Positions 16,550 through 24,952 of a DNA stretch of 56,588 nt are shown piece by piece. A model generated the notes under the pieces. It was not told the origin of the DNA, searched no databases, and saw nothing but the letters and a program-made list of their open reading frames with translations. Within the stretch, counting starts at the first letter, position 1; each line of letters begins with the position of its first letter. The stretch is from Bacteroidia bacterium (GTDB taxonomy: Bacteria; Bacteroidota; Bacteroidia; Cytophagales; Flammeovirgaceae): positions 1 through 56,588 of the forward strand of contig JAUIAB010000020.1 in assembly GCA_030425505.1 (NCBI GenBank). The letters are read 5' to 3'. The position numbers were made by a program, and so were the translations under genes.

Positions 16550-17786
16550 TTTCTAGCTTGTCTATTATTTCTATTTTACTTGATATTTTAAATTTATCAC
16601 TTATTGTTATAAGTTTTTCATGGATACTTATACTATCAAGCTCGCTTATTGGGATGTTTTGAATAGTAGAATAGGTATACCCTTTCTCTAATAAGTTTTT
16701 TGGATCAAGTGTTTTAATAGTTTTTGATAAATAGTCAATTCTATTTTTTTCTTTATCAACTAACCTCAAAGCTAAACTCTTTGATTGAGTTAACTTATCG
16801 AAGATGTCTTTTTTTGAATTAGAAATGAAAACTTTAGATAAAATCAATATTTCATTCAGCTTTTGGGATATAGCTAACTTTTCCTTCACTAATTTTTGAC
16901 TTACCATATCTAATGCTTTGTCTAGTACGTTTTTACAGTTTGATTCAAAAAATAGTACTTTTTCTATTAGCCACTCCGCTACAGCTGTTGGTGTTTTCAA
17001 CGATTTAAAGGAAACTATATCAGATACGCTTTCATCTTTTAAATGACCTATTCCTGTAATTACTGGTAGCTCACAAAGAGCTATGGTTTTACTAAGTTCA
17101 TAATCATTAAATACATCTAGTTCAAATCTGGATCCACCTCCTCTTAGTATTACGATACAGTCGTAGTTATTATAATTTAGAGAGTTTATTTTGTGAATGA
17201 TGCTTTTTGCAGCTCTTTCTCCTTGCACAAAAACTGGATAAAGTTTTGTTGAGAAAGCATATCCGTAAATATTGCTATGGAGCTGATCCATAAAGTCTTC
17301 AAGCCCAGCAGCTGTTGGAGAAGATATGATTGCTATTCTCTGGAATACTAGTTTGGGGGTTAACTCTAACTGCTTTTTTAATAACCTTTCTTTTTCTAAT
17401 TTCTCTAGAGTCTCCTGCTTTTTTTTCTCTAGCTCGCCTAATGTGTATCTTATGTCTAGATCTCTTATTACTAAGGAAAGGCCATAAACTTCGTGAAATT
17501 GAATTGTTATTTTTATGAGTACTTTGCTGCCTACTTTTAGCACTTCATAAAATGCTTTTTCTAGCTTTTTCAGTAACTGTTCTGCTATATCATTCCAAAG
17601 TACAGCCTTAACTCTTGCCACTACAATATCTTCATCTCTTTGTACCAACTCCAGGTAATAATGATACCTATCTTGTAGATCCGCTATTTCTGCAGTTACC
17701 CAAATCTCTTTGTTAATCTTATCAAGATGGTTTTTTATGCTTTTCGTTAAACTATGTAAGGAATAGTACTTCATATATAATGTCAT
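16536..17786 (-). CDS. xseA: Exodeoxyribonuclease VII large subunit
   Basis: Catalytic large subunit of exonuclease VII, which degrades single-stranded DNA. N-terminal OB-fold (about 1-95, with NKEIWVTAEIADLQ), then the catalytic domain with RIAIISSPTAAGLEDF, CIVILRGGGSRFELDVFND, PVITGIGHLKDESVSDIVS and LKTPTAVAEWL, then a long coiled-coil region. About 416 residues from the ATG at 17786; ATG at 17774 (MKYYSLHS) is also possible, and a TTG at 17816 is less likely. The last residues (ETDRV) and stop lie inside the repeat at 16465-16549. The small-subunit gene xseB, often just downstream, is absent here. Confidence 0.92.
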   Translation of the reverse strand: MTLYMKYYSLHSLTKSIKNHLDKINKEIWVTAEIADLQDRYHYYLELVQRDEDIVVARVKAVLWNDIAEQLLKKLEKAFYEVLKVGSKVLIKITIQFHEVYGLSLVIRDLDIRYTLGELEKKKQETLEKLEKERLLKKQLELTPKLVFQRIAIISSPTAAGLEDFMDQLHSNIYGYAFSTKLYPVFVQGERAAKSIIHKINSLNYNNYDCIVILRGGGSRFELDVFNDYELSKTIALCELPVITGIGHLKDESVSDIVSFKSLKTPTAVAEWLIEKVLFFESNCKNVLDKALDMVSQKLVKEKLAISQKLNEILILSKVFISNSKKDIFDKLTQSKSLALRLVDKEKNRIDYLSKTIKTLDPKNLLEKGYTYSTIQNIPISELDSISIHEKLITISDKFKISSKIEIIDKLETDRV

Positions 17787-17960
17787 GTCGACCCCATATA
17801 AGAAACAGTTAGCCAACAGTTATGTGAAGTTACATAGAATCTATGATATGATTACATGAAAAATATAAGTAAGTATCTGGTTATCAGAGGAAAATGTGTT
17901 TTTTGTGAAATTAAATTAAAAGACTTAATATAATTATCTGGGTTAATTCATAATTGCTTT

Positions 17961-18476
17961 TTATGCTTGTTTTAGGTTTAAGTAGCTATTCCAGTTTTCA
18001 TCTGTTGTTCCTGAAAAGTCACGTAAAAACATGACAAAGGAAGGTTTGAATGGTTTTTTTGATAGTTTCATTCCGGCTTCTTCTAGTGTTTTACTTCCTT
18101 TAGAGGTATTACACCTTCTGCAAGCAGTTACTAAGTTTTCCCATGTAGATTTTCCGCCTCTAGATTTTGGGATCACATGATCTATGGTTAGGTTTTTTTT
18201 CGATTTGCAGTACTGGCATTCGTTTCCATCTCTTTTAAAAATATTTTGTCTTGTCATCATAATACCTTTATATGGTATGTGGACATATTTATTCAGTCTA
18301 ATTACTGAGGGTACATCATAAGATTTAGAGACAGTGCGAAGCTTTATTTTTTTTTTTGTATCTGTTATTTCTGCTTTCTGCATATAAACCAATAGAAAAG
18401 CTTTATATACGTTACATACTGCTAGAGCTCTGTAATCTGCATTTAAAACTAAAACTTTCTTATTTGCTAACTGCAT
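17961..18476 (-). CDS. HNH endonuclease-domain protein
   Basis: 171-residue protein with a C-terminal HNH nuclease domain: C87-x2-C90, DH at 99-100 in IDHVIPKSRGG, N114 in WENLVTACRRCN, and a second pair C119/C122, giving a zinc-bound beta-beta-alpha metal site. The N-terminal part (KVLVLNADYRALAVCNVYKA) is typical of the widespread chromosomal HNH proteins of Bacteroidota and Cyanobacteria. It stands alone with no toxin, phage or restriction neighbours, so a housekeeping role in DNA metabolism is more likely than a mobile one. Function is not established. Confidence 0.9.
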   Translation of the reverse strand: MQLANKKVLVLNADYRALAVCNVYKAFLLVYMQKAEITDTKKKIKLRTVSKSYDVPSVIRLNKYVHIPYKGIMMTRQNIFKRDGNECQYCKSKKNLTIDHVIPKSRGGKSTWENLVTACRRCNTSKGSKTLEEAGMKLSKKPFKPSFVMFLRDFSGTTDENWNSYLNLKQA

Positions 18477-18553
18477 TACTAGAAGATCGTGTTTTTATTT
18501 TGTTAATTGTTCTATTATAAATGGTTTTTTTATGAATAAGGTTTCAAGGTTTG

Positions 18554-19324
18554 CTAAATATAGCCTCTGATTTTATATACTAAAAACCCTACTATCTCTC
18601 TTATTAACTTGGTATTCTTCTCAAGAGCACCTACATCAGGCAGTAAAAAAGACTTTAAGTTATAGCTATTGTCAGACGTGTAGAAATCAACAGAAAAGGC
18701 TTTTACTTTTATGTTTTGCTTCTCAAAGCAAGCAATTGCTCTTCTCATATGAAATGCGGATGTTACTAATAAAACCTCTCCTTCTAAGGATTTTTCTTGT
18801 ATTATCTGTTTAGCTTTCACAGCATTTTCATACGTATTGCGAGATTCTGACTCAGTCCAAATATCTTCTTTATTTACTCCACAAACAGTAAGTAAATTTT
18901 TTAATTTGTCTGCTTCTTTTTTAGTTATTCCATCATAGGTTGTATAACCACCTACTATTATTATTTTCTCTATTACCCCTTCTGAATATAACTGCAATGG
19001 ATGCAATACCCGGTCAGCTCCTCTGCTAATATGTACTCTATCTTCTGGTTTTTTGAAATTGTTTACAATACCTGTTAGAACAACTGCTGTTTGAGGTTTT
19101 TCTTCTTGAATAGATGCAATAGTTACTGGGGGTATTTCCCACCAGAGCATTAACTCGTTTGCAATGAATTGATTAGAAGAGAGATAAATAATAGCTAAGG
19201 TGAAAAATAGTATCCTCTTTCTTTTAGTCTTATTTTTTACCAGTAGACTAATGATAAGTAATAGTAAAAACCATGTAACTGGTTTTATAAAAACATCTAT
19301 TGTTTTGGATAAGAAGTAGAACAT
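18554..19324 (-). CDS. DUF218 (YdcF/ElyC/SanA-type) membrane protein
   Basis: Two N-terminal membrane helices (about 13-30 and 37-55), then a periplasmic DUF218 domain: TAVVLTGIV, RGADRVLHPLQLYSEG, IIIVGGYTT, SRNTYENAVKAKQII and LLVTSAFHMRRAIACFEKQ. This layout matches ElyC/YdcF proteins, which affect cell-envelope polysaccharide or peptidoglycan precursors in enterics. The 256 residues are usual. It starts 14 bp after the antiporter stop and is probably co-transcribed with it. Confidence 0.88.
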   Translation of the reverse strand: MFYFLSKTIDVFIKPVTWFLLLLIISLLVKNKTKRKRILFFTLAIIYLSSNQFIANELMLWWEIPPVTIASIQEEKPQTAVVLTGIVNNFKKPEDRVHISRGADRVLHPLQLYSEGVIEKIIIVGGYTTYDGITKKEADKLKNLLTVCGVNKEDIWTESESRNTYENAVKAKQIIQEKSLEGEVLLVTSAFHMRRAIACFEKQNIKVKAFSVDFYTSDNSYNLKSFLLPDVGALEKNTKLIREIVGFLVYKIRGYI

Positions 19325-19338
19325 AGTTTAAACTGGAA

Positions 19339-20886
19339 TTACCCAGCAAAAGCAAAAAACACTAACCAAATTACTAACAATACTGGTAAAAGTATTGGTA
19401 TGGAGTATTTTATTATGTAGGCAAAAAAGGAGGGCATTTCTATACCTATTTGCTCTGCAATAGATTTCACCATAAAGTTGGGGCCATTTCCTATGTAGGT
19501 CATTGCCCCAAAAAATACTGCAGATACTGAGATAGCAACTAGTTGCAGGACGGAGTCTAAGTATATTGGGGATCCATAAGCAAAATCTACTACATTGCTA
19601 ACTTTATTAATATCACCACCTTGTGAAGAAATGGCTGCGGTAAAAAAGTTTAAATAGGTAGGAGCATTATCTAAAAAACCAGAGAGAAGACCAGTACCCC
19701 AATACAATGTATCATGATTTATTAAGCTTTTTCCTGTAGGAGAGGCTGCAAAAGCTGCAACCAGTTCTAATGCGGGCATCATTGTTCCAAAAATACCTAT
19801 GAAGATGAAAGCAACTTCTTTAATGGGAGCAAAGTTGAATTCATTTCCTCTTAATGCTGTTTGATTTGCTGTTTTGTAAGAAAGAATAGCGATTGTAAGC
19901 ATTATTATTTCTCTTATAAAGGAAAAGACTGTTGCTCCTTCTTTTTCAATACTTGTTAGCCCGTTGAGGGTATTTATTGAGAAGTTACCATCAGCTGTTT
20001 GTATAATAGCTGGAAACCATGATATTTTGCCAGGATCAAGAAATACTGCTAGAATTACAATAAATAGCCACAAGAAATTCTTGCCCCCTTTCATGCTTAC
20101 TCTATTTGTTCTCTCCCTATACTCTTCCATAAAAAGAGGGTTGAGTTTGCCCATCTTTTTATCGTAGAAGTAAAATATGATACAAAATAAGCCAATTGCT
20201 AATAGCCATGGAAAAAAGTTGTGTGTAATTGTCCAAGTAAATGGAACTCCTTTCAAAAAGCCAAGAAACAATGGTGGGTCTCCTATTGGTGTTAAACAAC
20301 CACCGATATTACTTACCATCATTATGAAAAAGACAATATGATAAGGTTGGATTCTCTTTTTATTCAGCCTAATAAATGGTCTGATCAATAGCATTGATGC
20401 TCCAGTAGTTCCAATGATGTTGGCAATTATTGCTCCTGCAAATAGTAGTATTGTATTGAGTAAAGGTTTTCCATCTTTATCAATATCTATCATTATACCT
20501 CCTGAAGCAACGTAAAGTGCTGTTAGTAAGGAAATAAACTGGAGGTACTCAAAAAAAGCATGTATAGGACTGTGTGTGTTATCTAGGAAAAAGATGTAGT
20601 ACAGAATAACTATTGTAGCAAGCGATATGGCTATTTTGGGATAGTTTTTATGCCAGAAGTGCTCGTAAAATAGCGGCCCAGAAGCAATCATTATCAATAA
20701 TAAAAAGAAAGGGATTACAGAATAGGGAGATGCTGCATGCCCATGTTCTGAGTGTTCTTCATCAATAGGCTCTGTGTAGGCCACTTCTTGTTTATTGTCT
20801 TCAATGTTATTGTTGCTTGCAAGACTTGTAATGCTAGTTAAGGCTATTATTAGCGGTATGATTAAAAGCTTGACTTGTCGAAGCAT
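19339..20886 (-). CDS. Sodium:proton antiporter / ion transporter-superfamily permease
   Basis: About 515 residues with an N-terminal hydrophobic segment and roughly eleven membrane helices. A His-rich stretch (EEHSEHGHA) follows the first helix. Signature loops MMVSNIGGCLTPIGDPPLFLGF and SGFLDNAPTYLNFF resemble the paired P-loop/Asn motifs of the NhaD/CitMHS (ion transporter) superfamily, and Bacteroidota homologues are usually annotated as sodium:proton antiporters. ATG at 20886 is preferred; a TTG lies at 20904. Substrate is inferred only. It pairs with the DUF218 gene 14 bp downstream. A true NhaD is encoded at 24950-26221. Confidence 0.82.
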   Translation of the reverse strand: MLRQVKLLIIPLIIALTSITSLASNNNIEDNKQEVAYTEPIDEEHSEHGHAASPYSVIPFFLLLIMIASGPLFYEHFWHKNYPKIAISLATIVILYYIFFLDNTHSPIHAFFEYLQFISLLTALYVASGGIMIDIDKDGKPLLNTILLFAGAIIANIIGTTGASMLLIRPFIRLNKKRIQPYHIVFFIMMVSNIGGCLTPIGDPPLFLGFLKGVPFTWTITHNFFPWLLAIGLFCIIFYFYDKKMGKLNPLFMEEYRERTNRVSMKGGKNFLWLFIVILAVFLDPGKISWFPAIIQTADGNFSINTLNGLTSIEKEGATVFSFIREIIMLTIAILSYKTANQTALRGNEFNFAPIKEVAFIFIGIFGTMMPALELVAAFAASPTGKSLINHDTLYWGTGLLSGFLDNAPTYLNFFTAAISSQGGDINKVSNVVDFAYGSPIYLDSVLQLVAISVSAVFFGAMTYIGNGPNFMVKSIAEQIGIEMPSFFAYIIKYSIPILLPVLLVIWLVFFAFAG

Positions 20887-21000
20887 GGTACTGTTTTCTA
20901 TCAAGCAATTCTTTTGTTTGCATTGAAGAAAAACTAAGATAAAAATAAGTTTTGATTTTATGGTTTTGTTCTAAAGCTTAATTCAAATTTTTGTTTTAAA

Positions 21001-21040
21001 AAGACCCCACTTCCAAGTGAATGATGGAGGTGGGGTTTCT
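21001..21040 (-). terminator. Intrinsic terminator after the 60-residue membrane protein gene
   Basis: ACCCCACTTCC (21004-21014) pairs with GGAGGTGGGGT (21026-21036) through 11 pairs including one G-T. On the minus strand the stem is followed by CTTTTTAAAA. It ends the leftward unit that includes the small membrane protein (21058-21240) and probably the dehydrogenase, and it shields the antiporter gene beyond. Confidence 0.75.
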
Positions 21041-21057
21041 GTTTATTTTTCTAAATT

Positions 21058-21240
21058 TTAAAATAGGTCTTTCTTATTTCTATTGATGTAAACCATAATA
21101 GCAACTGGAATTGGCCAAATAAATAAGGGTGAAAGAACTTTTCGTATGGTCAAATGCTCAGTTATGAAAAAAAGAGAGTAGCTCAGGAAAACAAAAAACA
21201 AGTAGTAGATTAAAAATCTTTTTAAATTTTTGCTATTCAT
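21058..21240 (-). CDS. Small two-helix membrane protein, unknown
   Basis: 60 residues with two predicted membrane helices (about FLIYYLFFVFLSYSLFFI and VLSPLFIWPIPVAIMVYI) and short charged ends (MNSKNLKRF, NRNKKDLF). It begins 20 bp after the dehydrogenase stop on the same strand and is followed by a good terminator, so it looks like the last gene of that operon. No family is recognised. Confidence 0.6.
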   Translation of the reverse strand: MNSKNLKRFLIYYLFFVFLSYSLFFITEHLTIRKVLSPLFIWPIPVAIMVYINRNKKDLF

Positions 21241-21260
21241 TTTTAACTATTAAGTTGCTA

Positions 21261-22490
21261 CTACACCAGCTTCTCTAGTGCAATTTCTAAAGATGCTGCA
21301 GCCAGGTTCTTTTTCTCATTTCCTACTTTACTTTTTGTTTTTTCTAAGGCCACCCTAATTGTTTTTGAGGTATCGTCAAAAATTGCTTTGTCTGTCAGCT
21401 CTACTTCATGACCCATTAGGTAAGCAAAAACTCTAGCCATACCACAGTTGGCAATAAAATCTGGAATGATAGAAAAGTTTTTATCTGCATACTCAAAGTT
21501 TGATCCGTAAAATATTTCTTTATCGTCAAAAGGAACGTTTGCTCCACAAGATATTACTTCAACCCCTGCTTCTTTCATTCTTTTCAAATGATCGGGCTTA
21601 ACCAGTCTCGATCCCGCAGCAGGAATGAATATATCCGCTTCTATATCCCATATTTTCTTATCTACTTCTTCAAAGGAGATTAATTGGTCAGAAACTAGCT
21701 GGTTTCCTTTTTTATCATAAAACAACTGTTTTACCTCATCGAGATTTAAGCCTTCTTCTTTTATTATTCCTCCAACTCTATCTATGATGCCAGCCACTTT
21801 TACTCCGTCTTTAGCTAAAAAAAGTGCTGCAGCAGAGGCTACATTTCCCCAACCTTGAATTAGGGCTTTTTTACCAGAAATTTCTCCTCCCCATAGTTCA
21901 TAGTAATGTCTCACCGACTCAGCAACTCCGAAACCTGTTATCAGGTCTGCTATAGTATACTTTCTGGGAGATGTAGGAGTATAATCTGGGTCTTCTATTA
22001 CTTTGGAAACGCCCTGTCGTAGCTGACCTATTTTGTTGATTTTATCTTTGTCTTTTGGGTCGTAATGCCCTTTTACAACCCCTTCTTGTGGATGCCAAAG
22101 TCCGTAATCTTCTGTTATTGGTATTACTTCTTCTATTTCGTCTACATTCATATCTCCTCCGGTACCATAGTAGTTTTTAAGTAATGGTATTACAGCTTTA
22201 TACCATCTGTTTAATACTTCTTTTTTTCTGGGATCGGACGGGTCGAAGTTTATTCCCGATTTCGCACCTCCTATTTGAGGCCCTGATACGGTAAACTTCA
22301 CTTCCATGGTTTTGGCAAGAGCTTTAACCTCATCTTTATCCAACCCTTTCCTCATTCTTGTACCACCGCCAGCTGCTCCACCTCGTAAGGAGTTTATTAC
22401 TACCCACCCTTTGGCATCTGTTTCAATATCGTTCCACTCAAATATTATTTCTGGCTTTTGAGATTCAAATTTTTTTAATAATTCTTTCAT
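21261..22490 (-). CDS. Glu/Leu/Phe/Val-type amino-acid dehydrogenase
   Basis: Cytoplasmic NAD(P)-dependent oxidative deaminase. Visible features: GGAAGGGTRM (substrate loop), PQIGGAKSGINFDP with the catalytic Lys, GTGGDMNVDE, and the nucleotide-binding IQGWGNVASAAALFLA, followed by PAAGSRLV and NCGMARVFAYLM. About 409 residues from the ATG at 22490 (MKELLKKFES). A frame extending to 22583 has no family-like sequence before that Met. Whether it is specific for glutamate or leucine cannot be decided by eye. It lies 89 bp downstream of lpxB. Confidence 0.9.
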   Translation of the reverse strand: MKELLKKFESQKPEIIFEWNDIETDAKGWVVINSLRGGAAGGGTRMRKGLDKDEVKALAKTMEVKFTVSGPQIGGAKSGINFDPSDPRKKEVLNRWYKAVIPLLKNYYGTGGDMNVDEIEEVIPITEDYGLWHPQEGVVKGHYDPKDKDKINKIGQLRQGVSKVIEDPDYTPTSPRKYTIADLITGFGVAESVRHYYELWGGEISGKKALIQGWGNVASAAALFLAKDGVKVAGIIDRVGGIIKEEGLNLDEVKQLFYDKKGNQLVSDQLISFEEVDKKIWDIEADIFIPAAGSRLVKPDHLKRMKEAGVEVISCGANVPFDDKEIFYGSNFEYADKNFSIIPDFIANCGMARVFAYLMGHEVELTDKAIFDDTSKTIRVALEKTKSKVGNEKKNLAAASLEIALEKLV

Positions 22491-22579
22491 ACTTGTGTTT
22501 CTTAATGTGTTAGTTAAAAATGTATAAGCATATAGTCCATGCGAAGATATAATCTTCTTTTTTGAAAATTGTTGTGGAC

Positions 22580-23689
22580 TCACATCTTCGCTTTACCTCT
22601 AAGATGCGATATCACTAACTCTGCTACTTTGTCTGATGTGCTTTCTTCTGTTTCTATTTGTTTTCTCATTTCCTGATAATCCAGTTTTATTTGCTCTTTT
22701 CTATCTATTACTCTTGCAAGAGTTTTTTGTATTTGGTTAGGATTACATTGAGCTTGTATTAACTCTGGCACAATTTCATTTTGAGCAATCAAGTTAACTA
22801 AAGAAATGTATTTTACTTTTATTAGCATTTTGGCAATAGCATAACTCAATTTGCTTGTTTTGTAGCAAACTACTTGTGGTATATTAAATAATGCTGTTTC
22901 AAGAGTAGCTGTCCCCGATGTTACAATTGCAACTGTAGAGTTGTTTAGTAAGTCGTAGGTTTGGTCATACACTATTTTAACATCATTCTCTAAAGCCGAT
23001 GTATAAATAGATTTATCCATTTGTGATATTCCTGCGACTACGATCTGATACTCCGTAAACTTGTCTTTTATTTTTACTAATTCAGGAAGAACTCTTGATA
23101 TTTCCTGCTTCCTACTACCAGGAAGAATAGCAATAATTTCTTTTGAAGAAAGTGAATTGTCTTTTCGGAAGTTATGATTTGGTTGAAAGAACTTTATTTC
23201 GTCAAATAGCGGGTTACCAACATAATCTGCTTGGTAATTGTGTTTTTGGTAGAATTCTTTTTCGAATGGTAAGATAACGAACATTTTATCTACCCATTTT
23301 TTGATTTTATTTACTCTTTTTTCATTCCAAGCCCAAATTTTAGGAGAAATATAATATAGGACTGGTATATTGTTTTGTTTAGCAAATTTTGCTATCCGCA
23401 GATTAAAACCTGCAAAGTCAATAAGTATAATAGCATCAGGGTTAAACTTTTTGATATCTTTTTTGGTGGCTCTTAGTATTTTTTTGATTTTGCTAAGTTT
23501 AGTGATTACTTCCCAAAAACCCATGAGAGCTAGCTCTTTATAATGGATAAATAAGTGAAGCCCTTCGTTTTGAGATTTTTCTCCACCGATTCCTCTTAGT
23601 TGAACATCTTTTTTTTGTTTTAGTGCTTTAGCTAAATTGGAGGCATGTAAATCGCCAGATTTTTCTCCAGCAATAAGATATAGCTTCAT
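22580..23689 (-). CDS. lpxB: Lipid-A-disaccharide synthase
   Basis: GT19 enzyme that joins UDP-2,3-diacylglucosamine and lipid X to make the lipid A disaccharide at the inner face of the cytoplasmic membrane. The family pattern is complete: MKLYLIAGEKSGDLHAS, LALMGFWEV, DAIILIDFAGFNLR, PVLYYISPKIWAWNEKRV, FEKEFYQKH, YVGNPL, AILPGSRKQEISR and the donor-site TSGTATLETALF. 369 residues is standard. No other lpx gene is adjacent. Confidence 0.96.
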   Translation of the reverse strand: MKLYLIAGEKSGDLHASNLAKALKQKKDVQLRGIGGEKSQNEGLHLFIHYKELALMGFWEVITKLSKIKKILRATKKDIKKFNPDAIILIDFAGFNLRIAKFAKQNNIPVLYYISPKIWAWNEKRVNKIKKWVDKMFVILPFEKEFYQKHNYQADYVGNPLFDEIKFFQPNHNFRKDNSLSSKEIIAILPGSRKQEISRVLPELVKIKDKFTEYQIVVAGISQMDKSIYTSALENDVKIVYDQTYDLLNNSTVAIVTSGTATLETALFNIPQVVCYKTSKLSYAIAKMLIKVKYISLVNLIAQNEIVPELIQAQCNPNQIQKTLARVIDRKEQIKLDYQEMRKQIETEESTSDKVAELVISHLRGKAKM

Positions 23690-23748
23690 TAACTTTTATT
23701 TTTAGAGTAGTAACCTAAGCAGTAAAATGCTTTTAGTTCTGGTTAAAG

Positions 23749-24213
23749 TTACTCTTTAAAAAAATCATGCGATAATCTTTTTTCTATTGTTCTACCTCTA
23801 AGGTCTATTTCAATATCTATCATTATACTCCAAGTAGAAGAATCTATTTTTGTGCCTTTTACTACTCCTTTATCCACTTGGATACTCTGTGTGTTTTCAC
23901 AATAGCAAATTTGTCTGTATAGGCAGTTTGTCTCGTTTATTTTATCATCTTTTACCTCAAACTCAGATAAACTAGGGTCTATCTCAAATAAAATTTTTTC
24001 TGTAAACCCTGAGTCATCGACATCAGGTTCTGAAGGTATTTTAAATACGTATTCAAATACTAGGTTATCTCCGCTTTCAATTTTTATTTCTGTGGAATTA
24101 TTTTGAATCCTGGAATCAGAATAAATCTTAAAGCTAGATGAATGCTTTTCTACAGGACTATTGTTGTCCGAGCAGCTAGAAAAAAGGATTAGAAGTAAAA
24201 ACAGATTTCTCAT
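23749..24213 (-). CDS. Putative lipoprotein, unknown function
   Basis: From the ATG at 24211-24213 the protein has 154 residues. A short lipoprotein signal (MRNLFLLLILFSSCS) ends in a Cys suited to lipidation. The mature part is beta-rich, acidic, with four further Cys (NCLYRQICYC region) that may form disulfides. No family is recognised. The upstream frame to 24264 runs in phase through the repeat at 24217-24304 and is not part of the protein. The gene lies 60 bp upstream of lpxB. Confidence 0.7.
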   Translation of the reverse strand: MRNLFLLLILFSSCSDNNSPVEKHSSSFKIYSDSRIQNNSTEIKIESGDNLVFEYVFKIPSEPDVDDSGFTEKILFEIDPSLSEFEVKDDKINETNCLYRQICYCENTQSIQVDKGVVKGTKIDSSTWSIMIDIEIDLRGRTIEKRLSHDFFKE

Positions 24214-24216
24214 GTG

Positions 24217-24304
24217 TTTAAAATTTGTGACCAACTTAATTTGTTTAGCACACATCTTAATCATTGCTATATGTGTGCCTCAATTTTAAATCAGACTCGA
24301 TCTG
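24217..24304 (-). repeat. Start-codon-proximal repeat, copy 2
   Basis: Relative of the element at 16465-16549, in the same orientation and again ending three bases before an ATG (lipoprotein gene at 24213). Its inner arms are perfectly complementary: GCACACAT 24248-24255 and ATGTGTGC 24271-24278. Here the internal frame (MIKMCAKQIKL...) runs in phase into the lipoprotein, whereas copy 1 ends on a stop that overlaps the miaE ATG. Confidence 0.7.
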
Positions 24305-24333
24305 CTTCATAACACTATTTACAATGCGTAAGT

Positions 24334-24777
24334 TTAAATGATAGTGTTATTGTTTTTACCATAGTACCTTACAAAGTTATTTTTTGTCTCATGAAGTTCG
24401 ATGCAGTGAAGCTTTGCTCTTGGGCATTTATTCTGAATTTCTCTTTCTAATATTTCCCAAAATGCTATAACTATATTTTCGCAGCTAGGCATTACGCCTT
24501 CAAGAAAGTCTACATCCAGGTTTAGGTTTTTATGGTCTACTTTTTCTGTAATTTCTTCTTGTATTATTTTGCTAAGAAGCTTTAAGTCTATCACAAATCC
24601 TGTATCGGGATTAGGCGTTCCTTTTACTGTTACTATCAGGTCAAAGTTATGCCCATGCCAGTTTTCATTAGCACAAGAACCAAATACCTCCTCGTTTTTC
24701 TCTTTTGACCAAGCTGGATTATATAGTTTATGTGCAGCATTAAAATGTTCTTTTCTACAAACATATACTGTACTCAC
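24334..24777 (-). CDS. 6-pyruvoyl-tetrahydropterin / 6-carboxytetrahydropterin synthase family protein
   Basis: T-fold enzyme acting on dihydroneopterin triphosphate: either QueD (queuosine) or PTPS (tetrahydrobiopterin). From GTG at 24777 the 147 residues read STVYVCRKEHFNAAHKLYNP; zinc ligands are H16, H41 and H43, with catalytic C35 in SCANENWHGH. The spacing C-x5-HGH equals that of PTPS; E. coli QueD has C-x3-HGH. Bacteroidota homologues are usually called QueD. DPTGFVIDL-like NPDTGFVIDL and CIELHETKNNF are also present. The TTG at 24798 cannot be the start because it lies inside the predicted -7 promoter box (24796-24803). Confidence 0.88.
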   Translation of the reverse strand: MSTVYVCRKEHFNAAHKLYNPAWSKEKNEEVFGSCANENWHGHNFDLIVTVKGTPNPDTGFVIDLKLLSKIIQEEITEKVDHKNLNLDVDFLEGVMPSCENIVIAFWEILEREIQNKCPRAKLHCIELHETKNNFVRYYGKNNNTII

Positions 24778-24795
24778 GACCTTTCTTTTTTTATG

Positions 24796-24803
24796 CAAAA
24801 GTA
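24796..24803 (-). promoter_or_regulatory. Candidate -7 promoter element for the PTPS/QueD gene
   Basis: The minus strand reads TACTTTTG followed by CA, the same as at the PpiD-like gene, 19 bases upstream of the GTG at 24777. It decides the start: transcription would begin at about 24790, past the TTG at 24798. No ideal -33 TTG is seen. Confidence 0.45.
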
Positions 24804-24843
24804 ATTATTTTTTGCTTGTTGGGATAGACTAATCAAGCTGTAA

Positions 24844-24952
24844 GCATGATCGGCACCCTTTGCTAAGAGACTAAGCCAAAGACCGAAGGTATTGTAGGGC
24901 TAGGTCTGGCTTTGGTAGCTGGGACGAGCTTTGAGAAGGATGCCCTATTTTA
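24844..24952 (+). repeat. Dispersed structured repeat, copy B (full length)
   Basis: A roughly 109-bp element in the gap between the two leftward genes queD-like and nhaD, written on the opposite strand to both. It begins GCATGATCGGCACCCTT and ends AAGGATGCCCTATTTT. The outer arms GGCACCCTT 24852-24860 and AAGGATGCC 24936-24944 pair with one mismatch. Inner arms GCCAAAGACC 24875-24884 and GGTCT-GG-CTTTGG 24903-24915 also pair. It shares start, middle and end with copy D (56279-56383) and the 3' ~75 bases with A and C. Its last bases overlap the nhaD stop. Confidence 0.7.

Noticed and set aside
17834-17846. CATAG-AAT-CTATG palindrome upstream of xseA
   Set aside because: Only five paired bases per arm and no second copy near another gene; expected by chance.
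24844-24952. Repeat copy B as a tRNA or known riboswitch
   Set aside because: No TpsiC-like GGTTCGAnnCC, no cloverleaf, and no recognised riboswitch core; it also lies antisense to both neighbouring genes.
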